A DNA stretch of 64,000 nt from Posidonia oceanica. Taxonomy: Eukaryota > Streptophyta > Magnoliopsida > Alismatales > Posidoniaceae. Under the pieces are notes generated by a model. The model ran no database searches, had not been told where the DNA came from, and worked only from the letters and a program-made list of their open reading frames with translations. Shown here piece by piece: positions 31,395 to 41,937 of this stretch. How positions within the stretch are numbered: position 1 is the first letter of the stretch; every line of letters begins with the position of its first letter. The DNA lies in contig JAZBRS010000020.1 in assembly GCA_037176725.1 (NCBI GenBank), positions 96,056,501-96,120,500 on the forward strand, written 5' to 3'. The position numbers and the translations under genes were made by a program.

Positions 31395-33858
31395 GTGAAT
31401 GTGCCTTTTTCTCTTTAAGGGTTCGGACCGGAGGGGGTCCGAAAGAGAGAGGTCTTTACAGATTGGAGCGACGTGAAGAGAGAAAACAAAAAGATAAAGA
31501 AAAGGGAGTCGCCACCTAGTCTATTTAATCAGGAGACGAGGAAAACCAGGGGAAAGCAAGAAAACATGCAAATGAATGCAATGCTATGCAAAAGAAGAAT
31601 GACCCGTGCTAAGGACAAGGGCAAAATGGTCATTACGGATCTAGAGAAAGGGTAAAGACTCCTATTACGTGCGGGGAAGGTGTTAACACCCCCGACACGC
31701 CCGAAGAATCGGTCTTTCTTGGCTATCCGCTCGCATTTGCAGGAATTTCAGTAATGATTGCCTTTAACTGTACGCCCGTAGGCGAGGAATGCTATGCCAT
31801 GCTATGCTTGCTAAAATGTGTGTCTAAATGCCTGAATGCCATGCATGCTGTGATTACATGCCTAAGTGTATACTCTGAGTGCTATGATGCATGAGGAAAG
31901 TAAACATGCAACCTATGTGCTCAGCAGCGCTGTCAGTGTTCCGAATTGCGTGAACTCTGGTTCATGAGAACTCTAGACAGTAAGCATCACTGCGCTAATG
32001 CAAATGCAGGCGATAAAACAAAACGTCGATAAAACCACGCAATGCAAGTACGACATGCAAAGGGAAAAGGAAACAAGGGCGGAAAAGTCAAGTAAAACCA
32101 CACGATGCAAGTGTAAAACAAGCAAAGGGGAAAAAAAGCAAGGGCGGAAAACCTTAATCTACATGCTCGATAAAATAGGGTGCGAAAACAAGGCATGCAG
32201 TGATTCAGATGGACTTATCTTGAAGATCTGAGGCCTGTCTGAAATAACTTTGGTTAGAACAAAAGATCGTTCAACCAGGAAGACCTAGATGGTTAGATCG
32301 TGAAGATCCAACGGTCCAATCAAAAGTTATTCAGGTTTCAAGTCAGATGGCTCAAGGGCCAAAAAAAGTGATCTAAGTGGGGGCCTAAGTGCAAATTACC
32401 TCTATGTGTGTGCAATACAGGGTGTCCTATATGCAATGAGGCTAAAAGTGCTCAAAATGATGCAAGGGAACTACATGCAATGGCATGGGGATGTTATGCA
32501 TGCAAAAATGCAAAAGGTAGGGACCTAAGTGCAATTAAAGGAAACTGTAGGGGCTTATATGCAAAAACATGGCAAAATGCAATGCAACAAGACAAATGCA
32601 TGCTGAAATGTAGATGCAGCAAAGTATAGGCCCAAATGCAATGCTAAATAAAAGGCAGGCATGCAATAAAGCAATAAAAGGACCTACATGCAGTTTTGAA
32701 AACATGTGGGACCTAAATGCAATGCAGAGGAAACATGCAAGCATGCATCAGTTGGATTTTAGGACTAAACAAGCAATTAGACCTAATTGTTGGGTTTTAA
32801 TGCAAAGTAGGGTACAAGCATGCTGAAATTAGGCATAAGGACTTATATGCAATTTTGGAAACATGTAGGATTTAAAATGCAAAGCTAAACAGGCATGCAA
32901 ACAAGTAATAGTTTGAAAATATGGACTGATATGCAATTTTGAAAACTATTGGACATTTAAGCAATGCAATATAGTTTAAAATGTAACTTAAATGATGTAT
33001 GATGCAAATTGGACTTAAATGCAAATAAAACAAGTTTCTGGATTTTTCTACAATGCAATAAGATAAAAAAACCAATTTTAAATGACATGGATTAATGCTC
33101 TGAGGACTGATTTGCAATTAAAACATGATTCTGGACTAAACAGCAATGCCATATAGCTTAAAACATGATTTAAATGAATGATTCAAAGTAAACTAGACTG
33201 ATATGCAATTAAAACATATTTTTAGATTTTTTTGCAATGCAATATAGTTTAAAACATAATTTAAATGAATGCTGAACAGTAGATGGACTTATATGCAATT
33301 ACAACATATTTTTGGGTTTTTCTGCAATGCAATAAGGTTAAACAGGAATTTAAATGAATGATGGATGATATGAGGACTTAGATGCAATAAAGGTAAATTA
33401 CAGGATTAAAATGTAATGTAATAAGGTTAAAAATGACATTTAAATGCTGTGATGAATGATTGGAGGACTTAAATGCAATAACAGTAAGTTGCAAGACTTT
33501 ATGTTAATGCAATAAGATTTAAAATAGCATTTAAATGACATGATGAATGATCTAAGGATCTAAATGTAATAAAAGTAAATCATAGAGTTAAAATGCAATG
33601 TAATAAAGTAAAAAAACAGATTAAATGAAATGCTGTAACTGATTAAGGACTGACTAGCAAATAAAGTAAAACAAAGGGCTGAAATGCAATGCATGATTTA
33701 AAACAACATTTAAGTGATTTAAATGAATGCATGAAGGACTGATGTGCAATTAAACCAAAATGATGGACCAAAATGTAATGCAGTATGATTTAAAACAAAA
33801 ATTAAATGATTCTTAAACCACAACTTGATCTAAAGGTAATAAAAATAACCTGTAGGAC
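31395..33858 (-). repeat. Right LTR of the Ogre/Tat-like complex (left piece, U5 and R)
   Basis: About 4.65 kb LTR in total, split by the element at 33,859-44,855 and resumed at 44,861. The region 31,900-32,800 matches the middle LTR closely. The first ~110 bases (U5 end) are unrelated to the middle LTR and carry a strong hairpin at 31,424-31,443. A PBS-like TGGCGACTCC lies at 31,505-31,514. Degenerate GGACTNAAATGCAAT repeats fill 32,600-33,858. Confidence 0.8.
33854..33858. repeat. Target-site duplication AGGAC (left)
   Basis: AGGAC precedes the LTR end and is repeated exactly at 44,856-44,860. Confidence 0.93.
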
Positions 33859-36800
33859 TGTAACGAACCGAGTCGCTACCAACAAAACCAAAATGCCAAC
33901 AAATTTAAAACTTAATTAACTATTACAATTACAATAAATCACTGGGCTAAACAACAAATATCTATGCTAGGAACTTGTAGTGGACAGCTACGTGACTCCC
34001 ACTATATGTACTAGAACTCCAAACCAGCTAATCATCTGCACCTGCAACTGAAAACCAAACAAAGCACACCTGAGTGACCTAGAAATCATCACCCAGCACA
34101 CACCTTGCAGAAACCACGCGAAAAACCGACATAAAACTTCAAATACAGTACAACCGGTAAAATCCCAAAATTTGAGTCCACAACAAGCAATATAATTAAA
34201 TAAAACACCCTTTCCAAAGCCAAAATGCTAAAAACGGGGAAGACAGGCGTTTACAAAATATTTCACAAAGCCATGGCCCATCGGCCCAAAACCTCAGAAC
34301 CACTCAAATCCCCCCAACCCCTTAGGTAGGGAAAGCACTCGGCCCACAGGCCAAAACAAGACGGAAATACCTCGCAAAACTAAATCTCAATCAATGCCAC
34401 GGCCCACCGGCCCAAAGCTCAAACCAAAGCCACATGCCACAATTAGGTGGGAAAACATCTTGCCCAAAACGGCCCAAAACACAAACCATAATCTCACGCC
34501 ATACACAGGCGGAAAGCAACTGGCCCAATATGGCCTAAACAACAGCAAAACTCACAAAGCTCGAACTCAGGCAAAGCTCAAGGCTTAATATGGCCAGCAA
34601 CAACCAAAACACAGCCCCACGGGCACAAAACCACAACTGATCGTATTACCTGGCGCCAAGCAACCGATCTGGCCTCAAGCAGTAGCCAGGGACTCACCTC
34701 TACAGCTCACTACACTGCCACGAACACCCGCCCTATGGAGGAGTGTGTCTGCCCCGGCATCTCGTCACTAGAGACACCTCAAAAGCGATCCCCACCTAGG
34801 AAAGCTACTCACCCCAACTAGGCGAGTTGTCCTCACTCAGGACAAACCACAGGGCACACCTAATATACGGTGACTTCAACTCAGTGCTCCGAACCACTAG
34901 ACGCTCCAACCCTAGGCTCAGCCAGCACCAGTGCTCCAAACCATTAAAGGCTCCAACCCCTAGGCTCAGCCAGCACCCAAAACAAGGTGAGTCCCAGTGC
35001 CCGTAACAACTAGGGTATCACGCCCAGCTACGTAGGAGTATCATACCTCCCGAGTCCGCTGCTACGATACCGCTTAGTACGGCCGGCACCCCGACCCCCA
35101 AACCTCAACCCAGGCGAAGTGTGTGACACACCAGGAACGCCGTCGCATTCCCGGGTCCAGCCAACACAACTCCTAGATTTTTGGCCACGGAAAACCTCGG
35201 CAAAACCATTTTCAAACCATTCATATTTTTCCTCAAAAATCTCTTTGAAAATATTTATCAAATATCATGGGCTAAAGCACAATAAGTCTCAAAACCAACT
35301 GAGGAAACCACATTGGAAAACGAACCTGGGTGAGCATCCCAGACCAAAATCGGCAGACCGGTACTCCAATCGGTAGATCGAAAATCCCTGTTTCGGTGGA
35401 ACCAAATCCACCGGTCGACCGGTTCGCACAGTGATCGGCAGACCGATATCACACCAGTCATACCGAAAATCCCTGCTTCGGTAGAACTAAATCCACTGGC
35501 CGACCGATCCAACCCTGAAAATGGCAGACTGATCAATAACAGTCGACCGAAATCAGGTCCTGGTCTAAATCTGACGGAAAAAGGTGACACCGATATCACA
35601 CCGGTGTATCGATTTCCCCAAGAAATCGGCAAACTGACCAAAAAGGTCGTGCCGAACTAGGACAGGGTAGCCAACTTATAAAACCGACTTAAAACCCAAA
35701 ACACTCGAATCAAACTCTAAAACTAGCGTGCCATATACTGAAATCTCCGAAATTCAACAAGGAATGCAACCATGTACTCAATATGGCATTCCGAGGCACG
35801 CAACCCAAGAAAACACCGGAAAACCAATATTTAAGTCATTTTCATTAAAACCTCAAAACACTATCAAATCCACGCCAAACCAAGCGTGCAACACATGCAA
35901 ATGAGCATCTCAGCTCGAGCAACACAAATATATCACAATCACCTCAATCCGAGGCCCAAAACACCGGAATCCACTGGAAAACCAATAATTAGGCAATTAA
36001 GCTGCTCGAGCCATAAATTCAGCCAAAAACCACATAAAATCTCTAAAAATTACTAAACCTGTACCATAGCATATAAACATGGCAAGGTACACAAGTAAAT
36101 CATATTCAAGCCGTTTGAGAGCATACAACCTCATCAAACAGTGGAAAACCACTCTCAAGCTATAAACTCACTCAAGCCAAATAAATTCGCCTAAATGCAT
36201 ATAAATCCCTAAAAATTGCCAAACTCAAATATAACATACAAAATATAGCAAGGGACACATGCAAGCAATATCTAAATATTTAAGCTCCTAGGGCGAGACG
36301 TGTACCTTGGGACAGAGGGACAACCCCCATCCACACGCACTTCGAGCTCCAGACGCCACACACGGGCACGCTGCTCCACCGAGATGACGATCGGAGCTTG
36401 CCGCACCACCGCCGGCCGCCACTGCACGCCGGCCACCACCACAGCCACCACCAACAGAGGAAGAGGAAGAGGAAGGAGGGGACGGGAGGGAGAGAAAGGG
36501 GAAAGGAAGAGGGAGAGGAAGGAGGGGGAGATGGAGGTGGGGAGAGGGAGAGGGAGAGGAGAGCTGCGCCGGCCAGCTAGGGCATGGGCGTGGGAAGGAG
36601 AGGAGGAGGAGTGGGCACGAGTGGGGGAGAGGGGGGGAAACGCACGCGTGGGGGAAGGGGGAGGAGATGGCACACACATGAGGGGGGAGGAGGGGAAAAG
36701 AGGAGGGGGGCACGTGAGGGGGAGGGGGTGGGAAGGAGAGAGAGAGGGAAGGAGGGAGAGAGAGAGAGAGAGAAAGAAAGGGAGAGGAAGAGAGAGAACA

Positions 36801-37069
36801 AGCCAGGGACCAGACCACAATCTATCTCACCAACTACCACAAGTGGAAGTCCACCACAACAATACAGGCTAGGGACCAGACCACAATCTATCTCACCAAC
36901 TACCACAAGTGGAAGTCCACCACAACAATACAGGTGGAGACCCACACAAACCACAGATGGGGCCCACAACAATTCAAGTGGGGCCCGTAAGGCCAATAAC
37001 ACTCGACCAAAGTCAAGGAATTCATTATAAAAACATAATTACAAGGAAAATGAATTCCCAAGTGTTACA
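33859..37069 (-). repeat. 3' LTR of the Tekay-type element
   Basis: 3,211 bp; on the minus strand it begins TGTAACACTTGGG and ends GTTCGTTACA. It keeps 250 bp (34,660-34,909) that the other LTR has lost, and has a 66-bp tandem duplication (36,801-36,866 and 36,867-36,932). A G-rich plus-strand tract spans 36,440-36,780. The polypurine tract that should flank it at 37,070-37,103 is not convincing. Confidence 0.9.
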
Positions 37070-37103
37070 TCATAAACACCTAAAAAGGATTTCGCCTCTG
37101 CAA

Positions 37104-37283
37104 TCAACGGTAGGCGAAAAGGTGCGGGTACCGAGCAAGGTTGCCATCCTCGTGCTCCCAAGTGGCCTCTTCTGCTCCATGATGCTGCCATCTCACAAGA
37201 ACTAGCGGAATCACCTTATTCTGCAACACTTGTTCTCTGCGATCAACAATCTAGACAGCCTCCTCAACAAAGGAGAGATCTTC
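37104..37283 (-). pseudogene. Chromodomain at the pol C-terminus (Tekay-type)
   Basis: In frame with integrase. It reads IVDRREQVLQNKVIPLVLVR and then WQHHGAEEATWEHE, the chromodomain pattern of chromovirus integrases, thought to steer insertion to particular chromatin. Two in-frame stops lie just before it. The reading ends at TGA, 37,104-37,106. Confidence 0.8.
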
Positions 37284-38270
37284 CTAGAGCACCTCTGGCT
37301 GAACAAGGATCAACTGTGAAACATTAGCCAGACACTTCCTTAGCATGGAGACGTGGAACACACTGTGCACTGCCGACAGCTCTGGTGGTAGGGCCAATCT
37401 ATAGGCAACTTCACCAACCCTCTGTGTGATCTGGTACTGGCCAATATAGCGAGGACTCAGCTTCGCACACTTGCCAAACCTCTTTACGTCTTTGGTCGGT
37501 GAAACCTTCAAGAACACAAAGTCTCCCACCAGAAACTCCTACGGTCTCCGCCTCTGGTTAGCATAACTCTTCTGCTGACTCTGTGCAGTCAGAAGCCTTC
37601 TACGGATCAAGTCCACCTTGTCCGCATACTGCTGCACAAACTCCGGACCAAGAAGCTGCTGCTCACCTACCTCGCTCCAGCAAACTGGGGATTTGCAAGG
37701 CCTACCATACAGAGCCTCGTATGGTGCCATCCCGATGCTAGAGTGGTAGCTATTGTTGTACGCAAACTCAACCAACGGCAGGTGGTCCTCCCAACTTCCT
37801 TGCAAATCTAGAGTTTGGATAGTCCTCTCTGTCTAACCATCCGACTGAGGGTGGAAAGCTGTACTGAAATTGAGTACCGTGCCAAAAGCCTCCTGCAGAG
37901 TCCTCCAGAATCTTGAGGTAAACCATGTGTCTCTATCAGACACAATGGATACAGGAACACCATGCAGCCGAACGATCTCCGATACGTACAGTTTTGCCAA
38001 CCGCCGTAAAGGAAGATTCACTCGGATAGCAAGAAAATAAGCTGACTTGGTTAGCCAATCAACGATCACCCACACAGTGTCGTTCTTCCTAGGAGAATGC
38101 GGCAACCCAGTCACAAAATCCATAGAGATGTGCTCCTATTTCCATTATGATATACTCAACGGCTGTAGAGTTCCTCCAGGTCTCTGATGCTCTGCTTTGA
38201 CTAACGGGCAGGTCACACACCTTGCCACATAGTCAGCAACTTCTCTCTTCATGCTAGGCCACCAAAAATT
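37284..38270 (-). pseudogene. pol: Integrase of the Tekay-type element
   Basis: Inserts element DNA into the host genome. The zinc-binding part (AHRSKYTVHPGSTKMYRDLK, then CVTCPLVKAEHQ) is split by a stop at about 38,271. Core residues are seen at MDFVTGLP (D), IVSDRD (D) and AFHPQSDG-stop-TERT (E). The stop at 37,833-37,835 replaces a glutamine. The GPY/F-like C-terminal part (VGEVAYRLALPPELSAVHSV) follows at 37,284-37,529. Further stops lie near 38,150 and at 37,539. Recognisable throughout, but not functional. Confidence 0.87.
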
Positions 38271-39194
38271 CTACTTCAGATCCCGATACATCTTCGTGGA
38301 TCCTGGGTGGACGGTGTACTTAGATCGATGAGCTTCATCCAGTAACCTCCGCCTGGCCTTCTCGTACTGGGGCACAAACAAGCGCTGATCAAACCTCAGC
38401 TCCCCATGTACGCCAAGAGAAAAGTCCGGTGCTTCCCCAGCATGCAACTTCTCAACAGTCGCCTGAAAGAAGGAATCTGTCTGCTGACAAGCAATAATGA
38501 ACTCCATTAGCTTGGGACGAACAGACAAGCTTGCCATATAGGCACCGCCTGCTCCCCAATGTTGTCTCTTGAGTCCACAGTTAGCCAGATCCTCCAACAT
38601 GGTCCACTCCTTGACCATCAGGCTCGCCATGACGTGCGTACGCCGACTCAGAGCATCGGCGTCCACGTTGGCCTTCTTAGGGTGATAGGACAAACTGAAA
38701 TCATAGTCCTTGAGATACTCCACCCACCTCCACTGCCGCATGTTGAGGTCCTTCTGAGTAAATATATACTTCAGACTCTTGTGATCTGTGTAGACCTCAA
38801 ATTGCTCCCCATACAGGTAGTATCGCCAAAGCTTTAGCGTGAACACCACGGCAACCATCTCAACATCATAGGTAGGGTAGTTCTTCTCGTGGTCTTTCAA
38901 CTGACGGGAGGCATAAGCCACAACATTGCCACGCTGCATCAGAACACTACCCAACCCAACACCACTAGCATCACTATAAACAGTGAAGCCACCACTACCA
39001 GAAGGCAAGGTCAGAATAGGAGCAGAAGTCAGACGAGCCTTCAACTCATTGAAACTCGCCTCACAATCTTCGTCCCAAATAAACGGAACCCCTTGCTTGG
39101 TGAGAGCTGTCAGGAATGAAGCAATCGAAGAGAAATCCCTGATAAACCTCCTGTAGTAACCTGCCAACCCCAGGAAACTTCTAATCTCAGACAC
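38271..39194 (-). pseudogene. pol: RT connection, RNase H and integrase N-terminus (Tekay-type)
   Basis: Open for about 307 codons. Starts in the connection region (FLGLAGYYRRFIRDFS), then RNase H with VYSDASGVGLGSVLMQ (D), a central KNYPTYDVEMVAVV (E), VYTDHKSLKYIF (D) and ADALSRR. It degrades the RNA strand of the hybrid during replication. RNase H residues look intact. The frame then enters the integrase N-terminus and stops at 38,271. A stop separates it from RT upstream. Confidence 0.87.
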
Positions 39195-39206
39195 ACTCCT
39201 GGGTCT

Positions 39207-40082
39207 CTACCAATTGCTAACTGCCTCAACCTTGGTAGGATCAACTCTGACATCGTCTCCAGAGATAAGGTGGCCAAGGAACATAACCTCCCTCAACCAG
39301 AACTCACACTTGGAGAACTTGGCGTACAGCTGGTGCTGCCTCAGAACATCCAGCACCGCCCTCAGATGTTGGGCATAAGCTGCCTCATCTGAGGAGTAGA
39401 CCAAGATGTCGTCTACAAAGACCACCACAAACTGGTCCAAGAGAGGCCTGAAGATCCGGTTCATCAATTCCATGAATGCGGTAGGGGCGTTGGTCAAGCC
39501 AATGGGCATAACCACGAACTCAAAGTGGCCATACCGCGTCCGGAAGGCAGTCTTCTGAATGTCTGAATCATGGATCCTCAACTGGTGATATCCTGATCTC
39601 AGATCAATCTTCGAGAAGACGGAAGCAGACTGTAACTGTTCAAACAGGTCTTCCACACAGGGCAAGGGATACTTGTTCTTCACTATAAGCTGATTCAACA
39701 TCCGGTAGTCTATACACAACCGGAGTAAACCATCCTTCTTACGAACGAACAAGACAGGCGCTCCCCACGGAGACACACTCGGCCTAATGAACCCCTTGTC
39801 CAGCAACTCCTGCAGTTGGGCCTTGAGCTCTCGCAACTCAGCTGGCGCCATTTGATAAGGATTCTTTGCAACAGCACCACTGCCTGGAGTCAGCTCAATA
39901 AAGAACTCCACTTCCCTATGAGGTGGCATGCCAGGAAGATCATCTGGGAAAACATCGGGATATTCACACACAACAGATATGGTGTGAACACCCGACTTCA
40001 GAGAAGGGGAGGTAACCACACTAGCAAGGTACCCTACACAACCCCGAGCCAAAGACTTGTAAGCCTTCACAGTAGAAATCAC
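39207..40082 (-). pseudogene. pol: Reverse transcriptase of the Tekay-type element
   Basis: Open for 291 codons with all main motifs: [53 protein letters not shown], and the active site FVDD at 39,408-39,419, all normal for gypsy elements. Flanking stops at both ends (one from TGG-CAG to TGG-TAG at 39,205) split it from protease and RNase H. The catalytic residues are intact. Confidence 0.9.
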
Positions 40083-40097
40083 AAACTTAGGCTCGCC

Positions 40098-40468
40098 CTA
40101 GCGCACACCTTGCACAAAGAAGGAACCAGCCTCAGCAGCACCAAAGAAAATCCTCCTACGAGCACAGTCGATAAAAGCAGAATATTGGCCCAGCCAGTCC
40201 ATGCCCAAGATAACATCATACTCATTCATACCCATGAGAATGAGAGTGGCATCGAACTCTCGGCCATTCAGCTCCAGATCGACAGAAGGCAGATACCTCC
40301 ACGCCAAACTGTGCTCACCCAGCGGCGTTACCACCTCCAGGTGGAAAGCTAACTTGGCTGGTACATCATCCAGCTCCGCCGCAAAAGACTCAGAGACAAA
40401 AGAGAAAGTGCTCCCTAAGTCAAACAGAACTTTGGCCATTCGGCCTGCCACAAGATAAGAACCTAAGG
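40098..40468 (-). pseudogene. pro: Aspartic protease of the Tekay-type element
   Basis: Active-site region AKVLFDLGSTFSFVS: the catalytic Asp is kept, but the usual D-S/P/T-G reads D-L-G. The later motif NEYDVILGMDWLGQYSAFID is typical. It is in the same frame as RT, with a stop near 40,096. The frame is open upstream only to TAA within the intron-like segment, and can be entered from gag by splicing that segment out. Confidence 0.83.
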
Positions 40469-40586
40469 CTAAAGCACAACCAACAACATCCCCAATTAAA
40501 CAACAAGGTTCATATTACAGGGGGAAAGAAACAACAACAACAACAATAATGGGTCACACCACCCAAAGGGAACTACGGGGACTTAC
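40469..40586 (-). other. Candidate 118-nt intron between gag and pol (Tekay-type)
   Basis: On the minus strand the segment begins GTAAGT (40,586-40,581) after GAGG, ends TTTAG (40,473-40,469), and is T-rich with a TTGTTGTTGTTGTTG run. The gag frame (ending VVE plus one base) is joined to the protease frame (LGSYLVAGRMAKVLFD) exactly in register if it is removed. Unspliced, the gag frame runs on without pol homology and the pol frame is closed by TAA upstream. Confidence 0.6.
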
Positions 40587-41763
40587 CCTCTACAACATTA
40601 CCAGAGGGCCCACAGTTGGGAGCTGAAATAGTAAACACACGCCCCCGGGTTGGCTGCTGTGGCACAGTCCCCGCTCACTTGGGAGGATCCGGGCACATCC
40701 TCTGCACATGTCCCGATCTCCCGCAGTTGTAGCACACTACTCCGCTCCGATTCGTCACCTACTGTGCTTGAGGACAGTGCACTGCAAAGTGACCCGCCTG
40801 GCCACACTGAAAACACTAAGTGCTACCCTACCCACTCGAAGCAGCTTGACTCGGACCGGTGCTACCAACTCCTGTAAAGCTGTGCCGGGCGCTGGAGGCA
40901 GGGCCAACACCACCACCACCTCGAGCAAAACTACGTCGGGCACTAGAACCACCGCTAGATCTATCCTTCTTTCTCTTCCCTGAGCTACTCGTGCCACTGG
41001 AACTCGGTGGACTAGAGACAGAAAACCGGGAAGTGAAGGGCAACTTGGCCTTCCCCTTGGAGTGACCACTCACATACTGGTTATACTCCTCTTCAAAGCG
41101 GGAAGCCATCTGGACCACCTCAGCTACCGTCGCACATCGACAGCCCATCACCTTCACCCTCAAGCTGGATTGAAGGCCTTCCAGAAATCTCTTCGCCCAC
41201 CTTTCCTCACAATCAAAGGCCTGGGCGAACCTCTCTAACCGGGCAAAAGAGGCTTCATACTCAGCCACAGACATCCTGCCCTGTTGTAGACTCCGGAACT
41301 CTCGGTTGAATCGGCTGCTCACATGGCTCAGGAAGTACTTCTCATGGAATGCAACCTCGAAGTCCTTCCACTTGATGTTGACTGTTATAGAATTCGGGAA
41401 CTTCAACCGCCTGGTGGCTCTCCACCACTCATCGGCATCGTCGTCGAGCTGAAAGGTAGCCAACTGCACCCAGTGCTCCGCCGGGCACGCCAAACTATCC
41501 AACAACTTCTCAATCCTTCGCAGCCATGCTTCGCTCTCCTTAGGAGTACCAGTACCCTTGAACGTCGGCGGGTGGAGCTTGCTCAATTGGCGAAGCCACG
41601 GATCTCCCTCAGACTCTCTACCAGAGCTACTCTTGCCAAAGGCCTGAGAAATCCCGCGCATCCAGCCTCGTAACTCCGTCCGCACGCCCTGCCAACCACT
41701 CTCCTCTCGAGAGCTAGGTTCCTCAGCAGGGGCCTTATCCTTCCGATGGCCACGGCAAGACAT
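40587..41763 (-). pseudogene. gag: gag of the Tekay-type element with two zinc knuckles
   Basis: Starts ATG at 41,763 (MSCRGHRKDKAP). The capsid-like gag domain spans about 41,080-41,600 (LHPPTFKGTGTPKESEAWLR, DDADEWWRA, FHEKYFL, RMSVAEYEASFARLERFA). A basic Ser/Gly-rich linker follows, then two perfect CCHC knuckles, CFQCGQAGHFAVHC at about 40,774-40,815 and CYNCGRSGHVQRMC. Stops at 40,828-40,830, just before the first knuckle, between the knuckles and after the second interrupt the frame; at least the first two fit Gln (CAG) to TAG. Confidence 0.87.
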
Positions 41764-41921
41764 GCTGAACCGGGAGAGAAGCAACAAAAACCTGCACCAC
41801 AGCCAATAAGACAAGCAACAATATATGCCAAACAACAGGTGCAAACTCAATCATGATATGCAATTTCCTATGAAGTCACTAGACTGACCACTCCTAGGCT
41901 AGTGCAACCTAGTGAACCTAG

Positions 41922-41933
41922 GCTTTGATACCA
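41922..41933 (-). other. Primer-binding site, tRNA-Met type
   Basis: Minus strand TGGTATCAAAGC, four bases after the LTR end, with one mismatch to the usual tRNA-iMet site TGGTATCAGAGC. Confidence 0.85.
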
Positions 41934-41937
41934 ATTC

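Noticed and set aside
36272..37030. Long open frames rich in Ser/Pro/Leu or Arg/Gly/Glu in the Tekay-type LTRs (also 44,109-44,811)
   Set aside because: They come from the GA/CT-rich low-complexity tract, which is open in several frames on both strands.
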